Below are positions 5,006-5,522 of a stretch of DNA of 5,522 bases, piece after piece (the first letter of the stretch is position 1; every line of letters starts with the position of its first letter). The stretch covers positions 8,038 through 13,559 of the forward strand of contig NZ_JACXJG010000009.1 in the NCBI RefSeq assembly GCF_014904065.1. The letters run 5' to 3'. This DNA is from Gulosibacter sediminis (GTDB lineage: Bacteria; Actinomycetota; Actinomycetes; Actinomycetales; Microbacteriaceae). The notes under the pieces are model-generated. The model was not told where the DNA came from, made no database searches, and was given only the letters and a program-made list of their open reading frames with translations. Position numbers and translations under genes: made by a program.

Positions 5006-5522
5006 AGATACCCTCGGATCTCGCGGAACGCGGCGGCGAGCGACTCGCTCGTGGCGTCGAACGACCGGCCGCCGGTCAGCATGGCGAGCTCCTCCATCTC
5101 TTCGACGCTCGAGTCGCCGAACACGACGGTGTAGACGGGGATGTTCGCGGCCTCGGGGTGCTCCTCGAGGAACTCCGCGTACGCGCTCTCGAACTCCCAG
5201 CCCTGCACACCCTCGGTGTTCTCACCATCGGTGAACAGCACGATCGAGGTGAGGGTGCCGTCGCTGCTGTTCTCGAGCGCGATCTCGTACGCCTCGAACA
5301 CCGTCGAGTAGATGCTCGTGCCGCCGCCCGGCGAGTAGCCGGCCGCGTGCTGCGAAATCTCGTCGAGCGTCTGCTGATACTCGGTCGGGTCACTCGGAAT
5401 CTCGTAGGTTTCTTGGCTCTTGATCTGGTCGGCGAACTCGAGGTAGGTGATCGTCTCGCGCGGCTGCAGGCGCAGGAACCCGGCGGTGCCCTCGGCATCG
5501 GCGCCCGAGAGCACGTCGAGCG
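5002..5522 (-). CDS. vWA-domain protein, C-terminal part (start lies beyond the right edge)
   Basis: The frame enters from the right edge and ends at TGA (5004-5002), giving 172 complete codons. It contains the second and third metal-ion (MIDAS) motifs of a von Willebrand factor A domain: Thr in GGGTSIYSTVFEAYE and Asp in SIVLFTDGENTEG, followed by the last strand and helix (IPVYTVVFGDSSVEEMEELAMLTGGRSFDA). The first motif (DxSxS) would lie upstream, outside the window. The domain ends only a few residues before the C-terminus, with no trailing transmembrane segment. Such proteins bind ligands or partners through a divalent metal; in TelA/XpaC operons they are often secreted or membrane-attached, sometimes fused to a solute-binding domain, which cannot be judged here. 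The gene is translationally coupled to the XpaC-like gene. There is no true start within the window. Confidence 0.85.
   Translation of the reverse strand, partial: LDVLSGADAEGTAGFLRLQPRETITYLEFADQIKSQETYEIPSDPTEYQQTLDEISQHAAGYSPGGGTSIYSTVFEAYEIALENSSDGTLTSIVLFTDGENTEGVQGWEFESAYAEFLEEHPEAANIPVYTVVFGDSSVEEMEELAMLTGGRSFDATSESLAAAFREIRGYL

Noticed and set aside
3920..5134. Long plus-strand frame of 404 codons opposite telA and the XpaC-like gene.
   Set aside because: It is a mirror of the minus-strand genes: rich in Arg, His, Val and Asp, with no domain pattern. Its length comes from the G/C-biased codons on the other strand.

Overview
The window looks like chromosomal DNA from a high-GC actinobacterium, most likely of the Microbacteriaceae type. 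This is an inference from several signs: strong G/C preference at third codon positions in the clearest genes, GTG and TTG starts, apparently leaderless promoters, and protein families typical of that group. Every gene I can support lies on the minus strand, so transcription runs from the right edge to the left edge.

Right part (about 3074-5522): a tightly packed tellurite/stress-type operon. It holds the C-terminal half of a von Willebrand factor A (vWA) protein, a small two-helix membrane protein resembling XpaC, and a TelA-family (toxic anion resistance) protein. The first two genes overlap by 4 bases, and the third follows 24 bases later with a good Shine-Dalgarno (SD) sequence. The trio is a recognised Ter-related association.

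Middle part (about 448-2968): an accessory block. It has a Phd/YefM-type antitoxin, a RelE/ParE-type toxin that overlaps it and carries an unusual long C-terminal extension ending in a Cys/His cluster, and after a 227-base gap a protein joining an AbiEi-like winged-helix domain to a DUF559/Vsr-like nuclease domain. A perfect 18-base palindrome lies upstream of the antitoxin at the expected -35 position. A second inverted repeat lies similarly upstream of the nuclease gene. Together these look like a self-regulated toxin-antitoxin/defence cassette.

The block is bracketed by copies of an unusual palindromic repeat. Two copies sit in tandem between telA and the antitoxin gene. A third, diverged copy in opposite orientation lies at the end of the nuclease gene, where it supplies the last codons and the stop. 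This repeat and its relation to the cassette are the most unusual feature of the window.

Left part (1-381): the N-terminal 127 codons of a DUF6270-like protein with a GSCVSRD motif. It appears to be expressed from its own leaderless promoter.
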